From an uncultured Bacilli bacterium (GTDB lineage Bacteria > Bacillota_I > Bacilli_A > RF39 > UBA660), in the NCBI GenBank assembly GCA_949451605.1, contig CASTSB010000008.1:1-64000 (forward strand): a DNA stretch of 64,000 nucleotides, in the 5' to 3' direction. Under the pieces are notes generated by a model. It had not been told where the DNA came from. It saw only the letters and a program-made list of their open reading frames with translations, and did not search any database. The stretch's first letter is position 1, and every line of letters starts with the position of its first letter. Made by a program: the position numbers and the translations under genes. Positions 53,120-61,501 of the stretch are shown piece after piece.

Positions 53120-54730
53120 CTATTTAGCACTTTTTACTTTATATATAAATATTGTAGAATTAGCGTTATCTGAAGCAAAACCAATATAATTTTTAGATAG
53201 TTTAACAAGTTTTTTACTCTTTAATAAATAATCATCGATTGTTTTAGCATAATTATTTAAAACTTTAATACCTTGTTTATTTAAAGCTTCCATTCCTAAA
53301 TTTAAAGTTTTGGCTCCATCCATAAAGGCATCAGTTCCTTTATCTAATTGATTAGCTCCTTCAAATAACTGTGAAGAACCTTCTACTAACTTACAAGTAC
53401 CACTTTTAAGAGTAGTAAATCCTAAAGATAGTTCACTACTTCCATCAATTGCACTCTTAAGACCATATTCTAAATCTTTTAGCTTGGATGTATAAGTAAT
53501 TAAGTTAGAAAAACTTTTAATAGCAGGATAATTAGATGAAGCAAGTTCTACAAGATCTGTTTTTTCTTCATAAAAACGTTTAGCTTTAATTAACTCAAGT
53601 TTTTCACTTTCTCCTAAAGATAGATTATTAATATTATCCTCATTCAAGTCCTTCAATCCATAAGAAAAATATATGTTTTTTATATTATAAAGATTTTCAT
53701 CAGTTACTTTTAAAGTATTTAAATTGTTAATTGTCTCATCCGTAATACCCATGTCTATTATCATTTTATTAAGACTAGAAACTTGCTCATACATATAAAC
53801 AAGACCTTGGTTTAAGTTAAAAGTTCCTTTATCTAACATTTCAATACCCTTTTTTAAATTATTTAATTCTTTATTAAGCTCATATGCTCCTTGTTTTACC
53901 TTATTAGTACCATTTTTTAATTCGCCTAAAGAACTAACTAAAGTATTAGAACCTAATTCTAATTTATCCATATTTTTAGAAATAGTATTTATTGAATTAA
54001 CCAATGTATTTAATTGATTAATTTTATTTACATCAACTTTTTCTAATAATTTAGGTGTCGCAACAAAATATATATTATTTAAACTAAAAGAATTTGTTGA
54101 ATAATTAATACTAATCTCATTAAGTTTTTCCAATTCAGCAATTTTTAAATCATTATATAAACCAGGAGAAGCCAAGGCAACAACCATACTATTATTGCCA
54201 GTATCTACTACACTACCATTACTTACTTCAATATTATAATTATTCTTATTTGAAATAGAAGTACCTAAAGTAACAACAAATGGCGTATGTAAATTATAAT
54301 CTGAATTAAATTCATTATTTTCTAAGTTTATTTTTATATCTATTTTTCCTGATTTACCTAGCATTTTCTTAGGAGTCATTTCTTTTCCATTTAAATAATA
54401 TTTAATATTTATCTTTATAGGATTTTCCATCTCAGTCTTTCCTTGATAATATATATCTCTTCCTTTACTATACCAAGTAAGCTTATTACCTTCTAAATTA
54501 AATTTTTCATTTCCGTTTAAATTCATAATACTTTTTAAAACTGTTTCGTCTTCAATTTCTTTTTGCTCAAAGTTAAGCAAATGATTATTTACAACTACTT
54601 TATTAGTAGTCCCATTATGATTCAAACTAGATATTATAGTTTCTTTCTTTTCAAACGCAAAAGTAGTTATTGGCTGTAATAAAATTGAAGAAACTAGAAC
54701 ACAAATAATAATTTTATTAATATTTTTCAT
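53120..54730 (-). CDS. Secreted YhgE/Pip-like repeat protein
   Basis: A 536-residue protein with a signal peptide (about 1-25, IICVLVSSILLQPITTFAF). Residues 250-500 contain repeated LxxGxxxLxxG heptad-like units (LGSNTLVSSLGELKNGTNKV, LDKGTFNLNQGL, LFEGANQLDKGTDAFMDGA), the helical rod pattern of YhgE/Pip extracellular domains. The C-terminal multi-helix domain of full YhgE is absent. It sits three bases after the MMPL exporter and is probably its extracytoplasmic partner. Confidence 0.7.
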   Translation of the reverse strand: MKNINKIIICVLVSSILLQPITTFAFEKKETIISSLNHNGTTNKVVVNNHLLNFEQKEIEDETVLKSIMNLNGNEKFNLEGNKLTWYSKGRDIYYQGKTEMENPIKINIKYYLNGKEMTPKKMLGKSGKIDIKINLENNEFNSDYNLHTPFVVTLGTSISNKNNYNIEVSNGSVVDTGNNSMVVALASPGLYNDLKIAELEKLNEISINYSTNSFSLNNIYFVATPKLLEKVDVNKINQLNTLVNSINTISKNMDKLELGSNTLVSSLGELKNGTNKVKQGAYELNKELNNLKKGIEMLDKGTFNLNQGLVYMYEQVSSLNKMIIDMGITDETINNLNTLKVTDENLYNIKNIYFSYGLKDLNEDNINNLSLGESEKLELIKAKRFYEEKTDLVELASSNYPAIKSFSNLITYTSKLKDLEYGLKSAIDGSSELSLGFTTLKSGTCKLVEGSSQLFEGANQLDKGTDAFMDGAKTLNLGMEALNKQGIKVLNNYAKTIDDYLLKSKKLVKLSKNYIGFASDNANSTIFIYKVKSAK

Positions 54731-54733
54731 AGA

Positions 54734-56797
54734 CTAAACCTCCTTATTTATTTTTGTAGTCTTTAAAATAAATTTATCAAAAATCATAAGTAATGTAGGT
54801 AAAATAAATATAACCACTAACATACTTATAATTGAACCTCTAGCAAGTAATTTACAAATTGCTCCAATCATATCTATTTTAGTAAAAACTGCTACTCCAA
54901 ATGTTGCAGCAAAAAAACATAAAGCAGACGTAATAATTGATGGTATAGTTACATTAAGTGTATTTTCCATTGCCTTTTTCTTATCATAATTTATTCTTTC
55001 ATCTAAATATTTAGTAGACATTAATATCGCATAATCTATTGTTGCTCCCAATTGAATTGTTCCAACTACAATTGATGCTATAAATGGCAAAGCTTCTCCC
55101 ATATAATAAGCAAATGCCATGTTCGTAAATATTGCAAATTCAATAGCTAAAATTAAAATTATTGGTAAAGCAAAAGACTTTAATACAAATAACATGATTA
55201 TAAAAATAACTATAATTGAGGTATAATTAACCATTTGAAAATCATGATCTGCGATTGTTACTAAATCCTTCATAAGTGGACCTTCCCCCGCAACTATTGC
55301 ATTGTTGTCATATTTTTTTAATATTTTATTTACTTTACTTATTTGATTATTTAATTTGTCACTTGCAATTGAATATTTAGAATTAATAATCATTAACTGA
55401 TATTTACTATTATCTAGTGTATCAATTAAATCTTCTGGTAATAATTCAAGTACTTCACTATCAACTAAAGCATTAACTGGTAATACCATCTCAATTCCAT
55501 CTATATTCTCTATTTCATTAACAAGTTCTTCTAATTCATATTTCTTAATATTGTTATCAAGTAATGCAATCTCAGGAAAAACAATATTATATTTTTCAGC
55601 TAACTTAGAGTTAGATACTTGAAAAGCCAAATCCTTAGGAAGTGATTCATCAAGCTTATAATAAACTTGATAATTACTATTACCAATAAGAGCTGGAACT
55701 AATAGAATAATAAATAAAATGGCTATTAACTTATATCTTTTAATAGAAAAACTACTAAGTTTATTAAAATTAGGAAGTAATTGCTTATGTCTAGTCTTTT
55801 GTATTAGTTTATCAAAAGTAAGTAATAACGCTGGGAACAATGTCAATACACAAATTACTCCAAATAAAACTCCTTTAGCCATTACAATACCTATATCAGT
55901 TCCAAGAGTTAGATCCATAGTACATAAAGCTAAGAATCCCGCAAAAGTTGTTAAAGAAGAACCCAACACAGATTTAAACGTTTCCAAAATAGCAAATTTC
56001 ATAGCTTGTTTATTATTTTTAAATGTATTACTTTCTTTAGCTTGCTCATATTTATGATATAAAAATATTGAAAAATCTGTTGTAACGCCAAGTTGTAAAA
56101 CGGCAGTTATTGCTTTTGTAATATAACTAATTTGTCCAAGAAATATATTAGTACCTAAATTATAAAGAATTGCTATTCCAATATTTGAAAGCAATAATAC
56201 TGGAACTATATAAGAGTCAGTCGCAACTATTAAAACAATTAAACATAAAATAACCGCAATTATTATATAAGAAACCATTTCTGAATCAGATAACTCCATA
56301 GTATCTACTACCATAGAAGTCATACTACTAACATTTTTAGCATCTCCCACTACTCTTCTAAGTTCTTTTATGGCATTAATTGTAGAATCTTCAGAAGTAG
56401 AGCCTGTAAAAGTAACCATAATTACAGTTTCATTATCTTTATATAATTTATCTGCTATTTCATCAGGTAACATTTCACTTGGAATAGTAGTACCAATCAC
56501 ATCTACTAAACTGACTACTTTATCAACACTTTCTATTTTTCTAATTTTGTCTTCTAACTTTAATATATTTTTAGCGGACTCATTCTCGATCATTACAAAC
56601 GCATAAGAACCAATATGAAAATCATCTTTTAAAATATTTTGCCCTTTAATAGTTTCAACTTCTTCTGGCAAATATATTAAAATATCATAATTAACCCTAG
56701 TATTAAGAGAGCCTATTATCGCAGGTACAAGTAATATTAAAGATATAAATACAATTAATAAATGATTTTTAACAATAAAATCTGAAATTTTTTTCAT
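54734..56797 (-). CDS. MMPL/RND-family exporter
   Basis: A 687-residue membrane protein with two similar halves, each one helix, a porter loop, then five helices. AVLQLGVTTDFSIFLYHKYE in the first half and GTIQLGATIDYAILMSTKYL in the second are the duplicated MMPL signatures with the proton-relay Asp. It exports lipids or hydrophobic compounds in other Gram-positives; the substrate here is unknown. Divergent from the TetR regulator and co-transcribed with the YhgE-like gene. Confidence 0.9.
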   Translation of the reverse strand: MKKISDFIVKNHLLIVFISLILLVPAIIGSLNTRVNYDILIYLPEEVETIKGQNILKDDFHIGSYAFVMIENESAKNILKLEDKIRKIESVDKVVSLVDVIGTTIPSEMLPDEIADKLYKDNETVIMVTFTGSTSEDSTINAIKELRRVVGDAKNVSSMTSMVVDTMELSDSEMVSYIIIAVILCLIVLIVATDSYIVPVLLLSNIGIAILYNLGTNIFLGQISYITKAITAVLQLGVTTDFSIFLYHKYEQAKESNTFKNNKQAMKFAILETFKSVLGSSLTTFAGFLALCTMDLTLGTDIGIVMAKGVLFGVICVLTLFPALLLTFDKLIQKTRHKQLLPNFNKLSSFSIKRYKLIAILFIILLVPALIGNSNYQVYYKLDESLPKDLAFQVSNSKLAEKYNIVFPEIALLDNNIKKYELEELVNEIENIDGIEMVLPVNALVDSEVLELLPEDLIDTLDNSKYQLMIINSKYSIASDKLNNQISKVNKILKKYDNNAIVAGEGPLMKDLVTIADHDFQMVNYTSIIVIFIIMLFVLKSFALPIILILAIEFAIFTNMAFAYYMGEALPFIASIVVGTIQLGATIDYAILMSTKYLDERINYDKKKAMENTLNVTIPSIITSALCFFAATFGVAVFTKIDMIGAICKLLARGSIISMLVVIFILPTLLMIFDKFILKTTKINKEV

Positions 56798-56871
56798 TTT
56801 TTACCTCCTCGTTAAAACATTTTATTCATATCTATAATAAAGTTCATTAACATAAAATTTTTTTTGTACGA

Positions 56872-56902
56872 TATCCAACATATTTATATAAGCTGTTGGA
56901 TA
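56872..56902. promoter_or_regulatory. Inverted repeat, probable TetR operator
   Basis: TATCCAACA at 56872-56880 and TGTTGGATA at 56894-56902 form perfect 9-bp arms 13 bp apart, centred between the divergent exporter and regulator genes. Binding here would control both. Confidence 0.75.
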
Positions 56903-56972
56903 ATTATGCATACACTAGTTGTTTATATTTACTTTTGTAGATAAACTTATATAATAATTATTAGGTGATAAA

Positions 56973-57536
56973 ATGGAAAAGAGAGAAGATTTAAGAATTA
57001 TAAAAACAAAAAAGAACCTTTATGAAGGTTTACTTATTTTATTAAAAGATCAATCTTTTGAAAATGTAAAAGTTTCTGATATTTGTAAAATATCTTTAGT
57101 AAATCGTTCAACATTTTATGATCACTTTCAAGATAAATATGAATTACTAAATTCACTTATAAAAGATTTAGAAATAGAATTTACTTCAAAATTAAATAGT
57201 GAAAAAACTTATTCTTCTCAAAAAGAGTATTATTTAAATTTAGTAAAAATACTCTTCGAACATTTAAATGAAAATATAGATATTTATTCTAAAATATTAA
57301 AAAACAATAATAACAGTATTGCTTTTGATATTTTTAAAGATTCTATAGAACGAGATGTCAAAAAGCATATTAATGAACTCTATAATGGTAAATCAACAGT
57401 TCCAGTAGAAATTATTACTAACTTTTATGTCACTGCTGTTATAAGTGTTTGTAGTGAATATCTAAAAGACCATTCTAAATATAATGAAAAAGAATTTTTA
57501 ACTTATTTAGATAAATTAATAGTTAACATTATATAA
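56973..57536 (+). CDS. TetR-family transcriptional regulator
   Basis: A 187-residue regulator on the plus strand. N-terminal helix-turn-helix: LLKDQSFENVKVSDICKISL then VNRSTFYDHFQDKYELL. The remaining helical domain binds the inducer, and its pattern resembles the YcaJ/DhaS-like TetR group with a C-terminal TetR_C-type region. Start follows AGGTGATAAA. It faces the exporter gene and most likely represses it through the operator at 56872-56902. Confidence 0.9.
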   Translation: MEKREDLRIIKTKKNLYEGLLILLKDQSFENVKVSDICKISLVNRSTFYDHFQDKYELLNSLIKDLEIEFTSKLNSEKTYSSQKEYYLNLVKILFEHLNENIDIYSKILKNNNNSIAFDIFKDSIERDVKKHINELYNGKSTVPVEIITNFYVTAVISVCSEYLKDHSKYNEKEFLTYLDKLIVNII

Positions 57537-57564
57537 AAAAATTGGGAATTATCCCAATTTTTTT
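57535..57564. terminator. Bidirectional terminator between tetR gene and yqeY
   Basis: ATTGGGA and TCCCAAT (57541-57547 with 57552-57558), flanked by A and T runs, end both convergent genes. Confidence 0.85.
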
Positions 57565-57566
57565 CT

Positions 57567-58004
57567 TTATTGTAATTTTTCTTTTATTATTGAACTAACT
57601 TCTTTCATATCAGCTTTGCCTTTTAATCTAGCTTGAGCCTCTTTCATTACTTTTCCCATATCCTTTTGACTTTCAGGCTTTATAGTTTCAAATATTTCAT
57701 TAATTACTGATATAACTTCTTCATGAGATAATTGTTCAGGTAAATAAGTCATTAATATATCTATCTCATTTTGAGTTTTCTCTATTAAATCTTCTCTTCC
57801 ACCTTTTTCAAATTCAGCTATAGAATCTTTTCTCATTTTAATTTGTTTATTAACAACGTCTAATAATAAATCATCATTTTCTTCACGTTTATTATCTATT
57901 CTTTCTTGAGTCATACTTGCTTTAATCATACGAATTACAGTAAGTCTTTCTTTTTCTCTATTTTTCATAGCTTCAATCATATCTTTTTGTAATTTTTCTA
58001 CCAT
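57567..58004 (-). CDS. yqeY: GatB/YqeY domain protein
   Basis: A 145-residue protein of the YqeY family, related to the C-terminal tRNA-binding part of GatB. Markers: LQKDMIEAMKNREKERLTVIR, EFEKGGREDLIEKTQNEI, YLPEQLSHEEV, GKVMKEAQARLKGKADMKEV (given in part). The role is not firmly known. Start 58004 follows GGAG at nine bases. It is 57 bp after rpsU, the usual pair in Firmicutes, but a terminator lies between. Confidence 0.92.
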   Translation of the reverse strand: MVEKLQKDMIEAMKNREKERLTVIRMIKASMTQERIDNKREENDDLLLDVVNKQIKMRKDSIAEFEKGGREDLIEKTQNEIDILMTYLPEQLSHEEVISVINEIFETIKPESQKDMGKVMKEAQARLKGKADMKEVSSIIKEKLQ

Positions 58005-58047
58005 ATTTCTCATCTCCTAGCTCATATTATACAATAAAAAGAAAAAA

Positions 58048-58078
58048 AATAATAGAGATATTAATAATCTCTATTATT
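58048..58078 (-). terminator. Intrinsic terminator after rpsU
   Basis: A 12-bp stem (58048-58059 with 58067-58078) and a T8 tract on the minus strand. It includes the rpsU stop. Confidence 0.85.
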
Positions 58079-58261
58079 AGCACGATTTCTTTTTTGAGAA
58101 TTTTTGATACCCTCTTTTTTAGCAGCTCTTCTTTTAACTCCTGGTTTATCATAAGCTTCTCTTTTTTTCCATTCTGAAGGGACACCGTCTCTTGCTACTT
58201 TTTGTTTGAACTTTCTTAGAGCTTGATCTAAATTTCCTCTAACAGTTACTTTAGTTGCCAT
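58061..58261 (-). CDS. rpsU: 30S ribosomal protein S21
   Basis: A 66-residue basic protein: TKVTVRGNLDQALRKFKQKV, then EWKKREAYDKPGVKRRAAKK. S21 sits near the anti-Shine-Dalgarno end of 16S rRNA. Start 58261 follows GGAGGGATAATG; another ATG directly precedes it. Confidence 0.94.
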   Translation of the reverse strand: MATKVTVRGNLDQALRKFKQKVARDGVPSEWKKREAYDKPGVKRRAAKKEGIKNSQKRNRANNRDY

Positions 58262-58339
58262 CATTATCCCTCCCTTCGCTTCAACTACCAAGAATTATAA
58301 CAGACAATTTCTCATTTTTCAACATTTTTCTTTGTTTTT

Positions 58340-58480
58340 TTAAGAAAAATAAAGAAATAAAAGTATTTTTCTTAAAAATATTCCAAAATAAATTCCATTT
58401 TCATATATAAATTTTAAAGCATAAGCAATTATAGGGAGTAAAGCAATAACTATTAAACAAGTAATTAATCTATTGAACAT
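58340..58480 (-). CDS. Small hydrophobic peptide, candidate immunity protein (peptide C)
   Basis: A 46-residue peptide read directly from the sequence. It starts MFNRLITCLIVIALLPIIAY and ends KILLFLYFS. It has one clear helix (about 5-25) and a second hydrophobic stretch (about 29-45) around a basic RK pair. It has no leader. GAAGG lies six bases before its ATG, and it overlaps the end of peptide B by 16 bases. Small membrane peptides downstream of class II bacteriocin genes are often immunity proteins; that role is inference. A 14-bp inverted repeat (58337-58350 with 58365-58378) lies at its 3' end. Confidence 0.6.
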   Translation of the reverse strand: MFNRLITCLIVIALLPIIAYALKFIYENGIYFGIFLRKILLFLYFS

Positions 58481-58641
58481 AGATTACCTTCACTTATTCT
58501 TCTTATAGCAGACCCAACACTATGTCCAGCATCAAATAATACTTTTATTATATTAGTAAATGCATTAACAAAACTAGATGTAAGAGTTGTGCCTGCTCCT
58601 CCCTTAATATTACTAAGTTCTAAATTACTAATCTTTTTCAT
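58465..58641 (-). CDS. Double-glycine leader peptide B (class IIb-like bacteriocin candidate)
   Basis: A 58-residue peptide read directly. Leader of 15: MKKISNLELSNIKGG, nearly the same as in peptide A. The predicted mature part is 43 residues, beginning AGTTLTSSFVNAFTN and ending EGNLCSID. It contains a GHSVG motif (residues 39-43, GxxxG), a basic RR pair, and one cysteine at 55. GxxxG motifs mediate pairing in two-peptide bacteriocins. Its ATG overlaps the stop of peptide A (ATGA), so translation is coupled. It could instead be a signalling peptide. Confidence 0.82.
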   Translation of the reverse strand: MKKISNLELSNIKGGAGTTLTSSFVNAFTNIIKVLFDAGHSVGSAIRRISEGNLCSID

Positions 58642-58784
58642 GATCTACATTTATCTGGATTTGTAAACCCTTCTATAACTCCTGAAATAAATACTATTAA
58701 AGCAGTTATACCAAGTGCAATCCAGCCATTAAAAGTAAATCCACCTTTAATATTACTAAGCTCTGTACTATTTAGTTTCTTCAT
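58638..58784 (-). CDS. Double-glycine leader peptide A (class IIb-like bacteriocin candidate)
   Basis: A 48-residue peptide read directly. Leader MKKLNSTELSNIKGG (residues 1-15) with LxxxELxxIxGG pattern for C39 cleavage. Mature part of 33 residues: hydrophobic, beginning FTFNGWIALGITAL, with GVIEG (35-39, GxxxG) and one cysteine at 46. A strong ribosome site GGAAGGAAGG lies just before it. It starts inside the last codons of the accessory gene (17-base overlap) and ends at the start of peptide B. Leader similarity of A and B and the adjoining C39 exporter make them the likely cargo. Confidence 0.85.
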   Translation of the reverse strand: MKKLNSTELSNIKGGFTFNGWIALGITALIVFISGVIEGFTNPDKCRS

Positions 58785-59196
58785 CCATACCTTCCTTCCA
58801 TATTACATTAAATATTTCAATTAATTTAATTTTTTCTTGAAAAATAGAAATTTTAATAAAATCTTTATCCTTGATATTATTTACTCCTTTATATTTTATT
58901 ATTAATTCATGATATTCTTTACCTTTTCTTTTCAATATACCTTTATTTACTTCTTTTATTTGATAAGAATATTTTTTATCCTTAATATAAAAAGTGCTAT
59001 TAGCTATAAATAATTTCAACTCATTAGAACTAACAACAAATTGTACCAAATTATTTTTAATAGAAATACCATTTAAAACAATATATTTGCTTATTTTGAT
59101 ATTAAATAATAAATAAACAAAAACACTCTCAATTATAAATACAAATACTATAAAAACTCTTATAAAATAAAAAATTTCATATTTTTTCTTACTCAT
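58768..59196 (-). CDS. Small membrane accessory protein of the peptide exporter
   Basis: A 142-residue protein: one membrane helix near the N-terminus (about 10-31, RVFIVFVFIIESVFVYLLF), then an extracytoplasmic, lysine-rich, probably beta domain. Gram-positive peptide exporters often work with a membrane-fusion protein of 400 or more residues with a long coiled coil; this protein keeps only an anchor and a short beta part. I do not recognise a family. Start 59196 is chosen because GAGG lies nine bases upstream, inside the exporter gene. It overlaps both neighbours. Confidence 0.62.
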   Translation of the reverse strand: MSKKKYEIFYFIRVFIVFVFIIESVFVYLLFNIKISKYIVLNGISIKNNLVQFVVSSNELKLFIANSTFYIKDKKYSYQIKEVNKGILKRKGKEYHELIIKYKGVNNIKDKDFIKISIFQEKIKLIEIFNVIWKEGMDEETK

Positions 59197-61258
59197 ACAC
59201 ATTTGCCTCTTTAAGGTTTAAAATTCTATTAAAATACTTTTTCCCATTTTGTCTATGACTTATTACAATAACAATCTTATCTTTTAAATATATAAACATA
59301 TCCTTAAGTATTTTATTAGTTAATTCAATATCTATTTGACCAAACGCTTCATCAAATATATAAATATTACTTTTTCTTACTAAACTCCTCGCAAGAATTA
59401 TTCTTTGTTTTTCTCCACTACTTAAGAAAAAGCCATTCTCTTCAATATTTTTTTTATAATTATTTAACTCATTTCCAAAAATTAAATTTACTCTAGTAAT
59501 TTTTATAATTTCCATGAATCTCTCATCACTAATTTCTTGATATAAACAAATATTATTATATATAGTATCTGTATATAAGAATTCATTAGAGCTAACATAT
59601 GTAATATACCTTCTTAAATTCTCTAAATGATAATGATTTATATCTATATTATCAATTTTAATCATACCAAAAGGAACTTCCACATATCTAAGTAACATCT
59701 TTACTAATGTACTTTTACCACTCCCACTACTACCAAAAAGTAAAACTTTATCACACCTATCAATAGTAAAAGAAACTCTATTAAAAATAATTTTATTATT
59801 AATTGAATAGTTCAAATTATTAAAACAAATTTTTCCATTCAAATTAAAAGGTAAAAAATAGTAGCTCTTAGAAAAGTCTTCACCTAAAATCATATATAAC
59901 TCTTCTATCCTATCTAAAGACACTAAATAGCTAGGAATCTCTTCTATAACTCCAGTAACTCCTTTAAAAACATTTAGAAAGTATTGAAAAAAAGTTTGAA
60001 AAATAATTAGATTTTCAATAGTAAGTTTATCTTTTATAACTAAATAACCTCCACAGCAACATATTAATACTAAAAGAATATTATATATAAATTTAGAAAA
60101 ACTAATATTGTTTTCTAAAAAACAACTATATCTATAATTATTATCGATTAAATACTTATATTTTAATAAAAATTTATCACTAAATCTTTTTTCTAGATGG
60201 CATCCCTTAGTAGTATCTGCACAAGATAAGGCCTCAGTTATAGTCATTTGTATATAGTCCTCCAGACTTTTAATATTCTTATATAATATTTTTCTCTTAT
60301 TAAATTTCAAATATTGAAAAGTACTTGTAAAAAGTATATAAATAAAAATATAAAAAGATAATTCTTTACTTATAACTACTAAAATAATAAGAAAAATAAT
60401 TAATGAGATTACATCAATAATAAAAGAAGACATAACTCTAAAGATGAAATTTTTAATAGTATTTAAATCATTAAATCTTGAAAGTATTTCTCCAGTTGAT
60501 CTATTATTATAATAAAAATACGGAAGTAAGAGTAATCTTTTATAAGTATTAAAAGTTAATTCAAAATCAAATATAGACATAATCTTAAATAATAATCTCT
60601 TTTGTAAATTACCAATAATTAATATTAGAATAATAATATATATTAAACAAATAAATAAAAGATAAATATTATTAGTTATTCCATAATTTATTGAAAAAGA
60701 AACAATATATTTAAAGTTAAAAGCAAAGATAATTTCTAAAATTAAAAGATTGAGGGTAAGTATGAATAAAAAGATATAATTGGATAAATTGGTTTTCAAA
60801 TTTTCATTTAACTTTTTTACTAAAAATCTTTCTTTTTTTAATATTGGCAATTTTTTTCTTGGCTTTAAAAATATATAATTATTTGATGACATTAGTCTAA
60901 ATTCAGAATGAGTTAGAAGTCTTTTCCCTTTTCCAGGATCCATAACTACAATTTTATCTTTTAGGATTTTATAAATAACCACAAAATGCTGGTAATTATG
61001 CTTTATGTTCACATGAGCAATACAGGGTAAGTTATTCTCTTCTATTTTATTCAAGTCGCCCATTACTCCATAAGCGTCCATTCCAACTATTTTAGCAGCT
61101 TCTATCAGATTATAAGCAGTAACTCCATCTCTACTAGTATTTGTTAATTTTCTTAAATATTCCTTAGACACATCTCCACCATAAAATCTAATAATACTAA
61201 GTAAAGAACAAATACCACAGTCCATCATTCCATCTTGTAAAACAACTTTTAACTTAAT
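59189..61258 (-). CDS. Peptidase-containing ABC transporter (PCAT) with apparent AUU start
   Basis: A 689-residue exporter that trims and secretes double-glycine peptides. C39 peptidase (1-135): oxyanion Gln8, catalytic Cys14 (MMDCGICSLL), His91 (YQHFVVIY), Asp107 (VVMDPGKG). Six membrane helices (about 150-440) follow. ATPase: Walker A FGSSGSGKSTL, signature LSSGEKQR, Walker B IYIFDEAFG, H-loop ISHRQ. The first ATG (61228) would leave out Gln8, which the peptidase needs. Upstream in frame, an ATT at 61258 lies nine bases after a perfect AGGAGGTG and gives KLKVVLQDGMMDCG. No other start codon exists between. AUU starts are rare and IF-3-sensitive. Confidence 0.88.
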   Translation of the reverse strand: MKLKVVLQDGMMDCGICSLLSIIRFYGGDVSKEYLRKLTNTSRDGVTAYNLIEAAKIVGMDAYGVMGDLNKIEENNLPCIAHVNIKHNYQHFVVIYKILKDKIVVMDPGKGKRLLTHSEFRLMSSNNYIFLKPRKKLPILKKERFLVKKLNENLKTNLSNYIFLFILTLNLLILEIIFAFNFKYIVSFSINYGITNNIYLLFICLIYIIILILIIGNLQKRLLFKIMSIFDFELTFNTYKRLLLLPYFYYNNRSTGEILSRFNDLNTIKNFIFRVMSSFIIDVISLIIFLIILVVISKELSFYIFIYILFTSTFQYLKFNKRKILYKNIKSLEDYIQMTITEALSCADTTKGCHLEKRFSDKFLLKYKYLIDNNYRYSCFLENNISFSKFIYNILLVLICCCGGYLVIKDKLTIENLIIFQTFFQYFLNVFKGVTGVIEEIPSYLVSLDRIEELYMILGEDFSKSYYFLPFNLNGKICFNNLNYSINNKIIFNRVSFTIDRCDKVLLFGSSGSGKSTLVKMLLRYVEVPFGMIKIDNIDINHYHLENLRRYITYVSSNEFLYTDTIYNNICLYQEISDERFMEIIKITRVNLIFGNELNNYKKNIEENGFFLSSGEKQRIILARSLVRKSNIYIFDEAFGQIDIELTNKILKDMFIYLKDKIVIVISHRQNGKKYFNRILNLKEANVYE

Positions 61259-61264
61259 TTTCTC

Positions 61265-61273
61265 TCACCTCCT
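61265..61273 (-). promoter_or_regulatory. Shine-Dalgarno that decides the AUU start of the exporter
   Basis: AGGAGGTGA-type sequence (minus strand, within 61265-61273) at nine bases from ATT 61258. At ATG 61228 no comparable site is found, only GATGGA. Confidence 0.75.
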
Positions 61274-61338
61274 ATTTATATATTTCGAAGTAAAAATAAA
61301 AATCATAAAAAAAAGTTATTTTTTTAATAAAAACAAAA

Positions 61339-61362
61339 AAACTAGCTATTTCTAACTAGTTT
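61339..61362 (-). terminator. Terminator between tRNA-Arg and the peptide cassette
   Basis: AAACTAG pairs with CTAGTTT around an imperfect middle, followed by seven T residues on the minus strand. It separates the tRNA transcript from the cassette, which must then have its own promoter between about 61265 and 61338; I found no convincing one. Confidence 0.7.
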
Positions 61363-61375
61363 CTTATTACTAAAA

Positions 61376-61452
61376 TGGTGTCCGCGAGGCGACTCGAACG
61401 CCTGACCGATCGCTTAGAAGGCGATTGCTCTATCCAGCTGAGCTACGCAGAC
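61376..61452 (-). tRNA. tRNA-Arg (anticodon TCT)
   Basis: A complete 77-base cloverleaf with encoded CCA. Acceptor GTCTGCG/CGCGGAC, D-arm GCTC...GAGC, anticodon stem ATCGC/GCGAT with loop CTTCTAA (anticodon TCT, reads AGA), T-arm AGGCG TTCGAGT CGCCT, discriminator A. Confidence 0.97.
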
Positions 61453-61472
61453 ATAATCAACTGACAAGTACG

Positions 61473-61501
61473 ATTATATAATAAAAGCACTTGAATTTCA
61501 A
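61473..61501 (-). promoter_or_regulatory. Promoter of tRNA-Arg
   Basis: On the minus strand: TTGAAA (61496-61501), 17-bp spacer, TATAAT (61473-61478). The -35 lies in the loop and stem of the GerM terminator. Confidence 0.7.

Noticed and set aside
58337-58378. 14-bp inverted repeat at the end of peptide C as a terminator
   Set aside because: The loop is long (14 bases) and the stem is nearly all A and T, so chance is likely in this composition. It is noted but not called.
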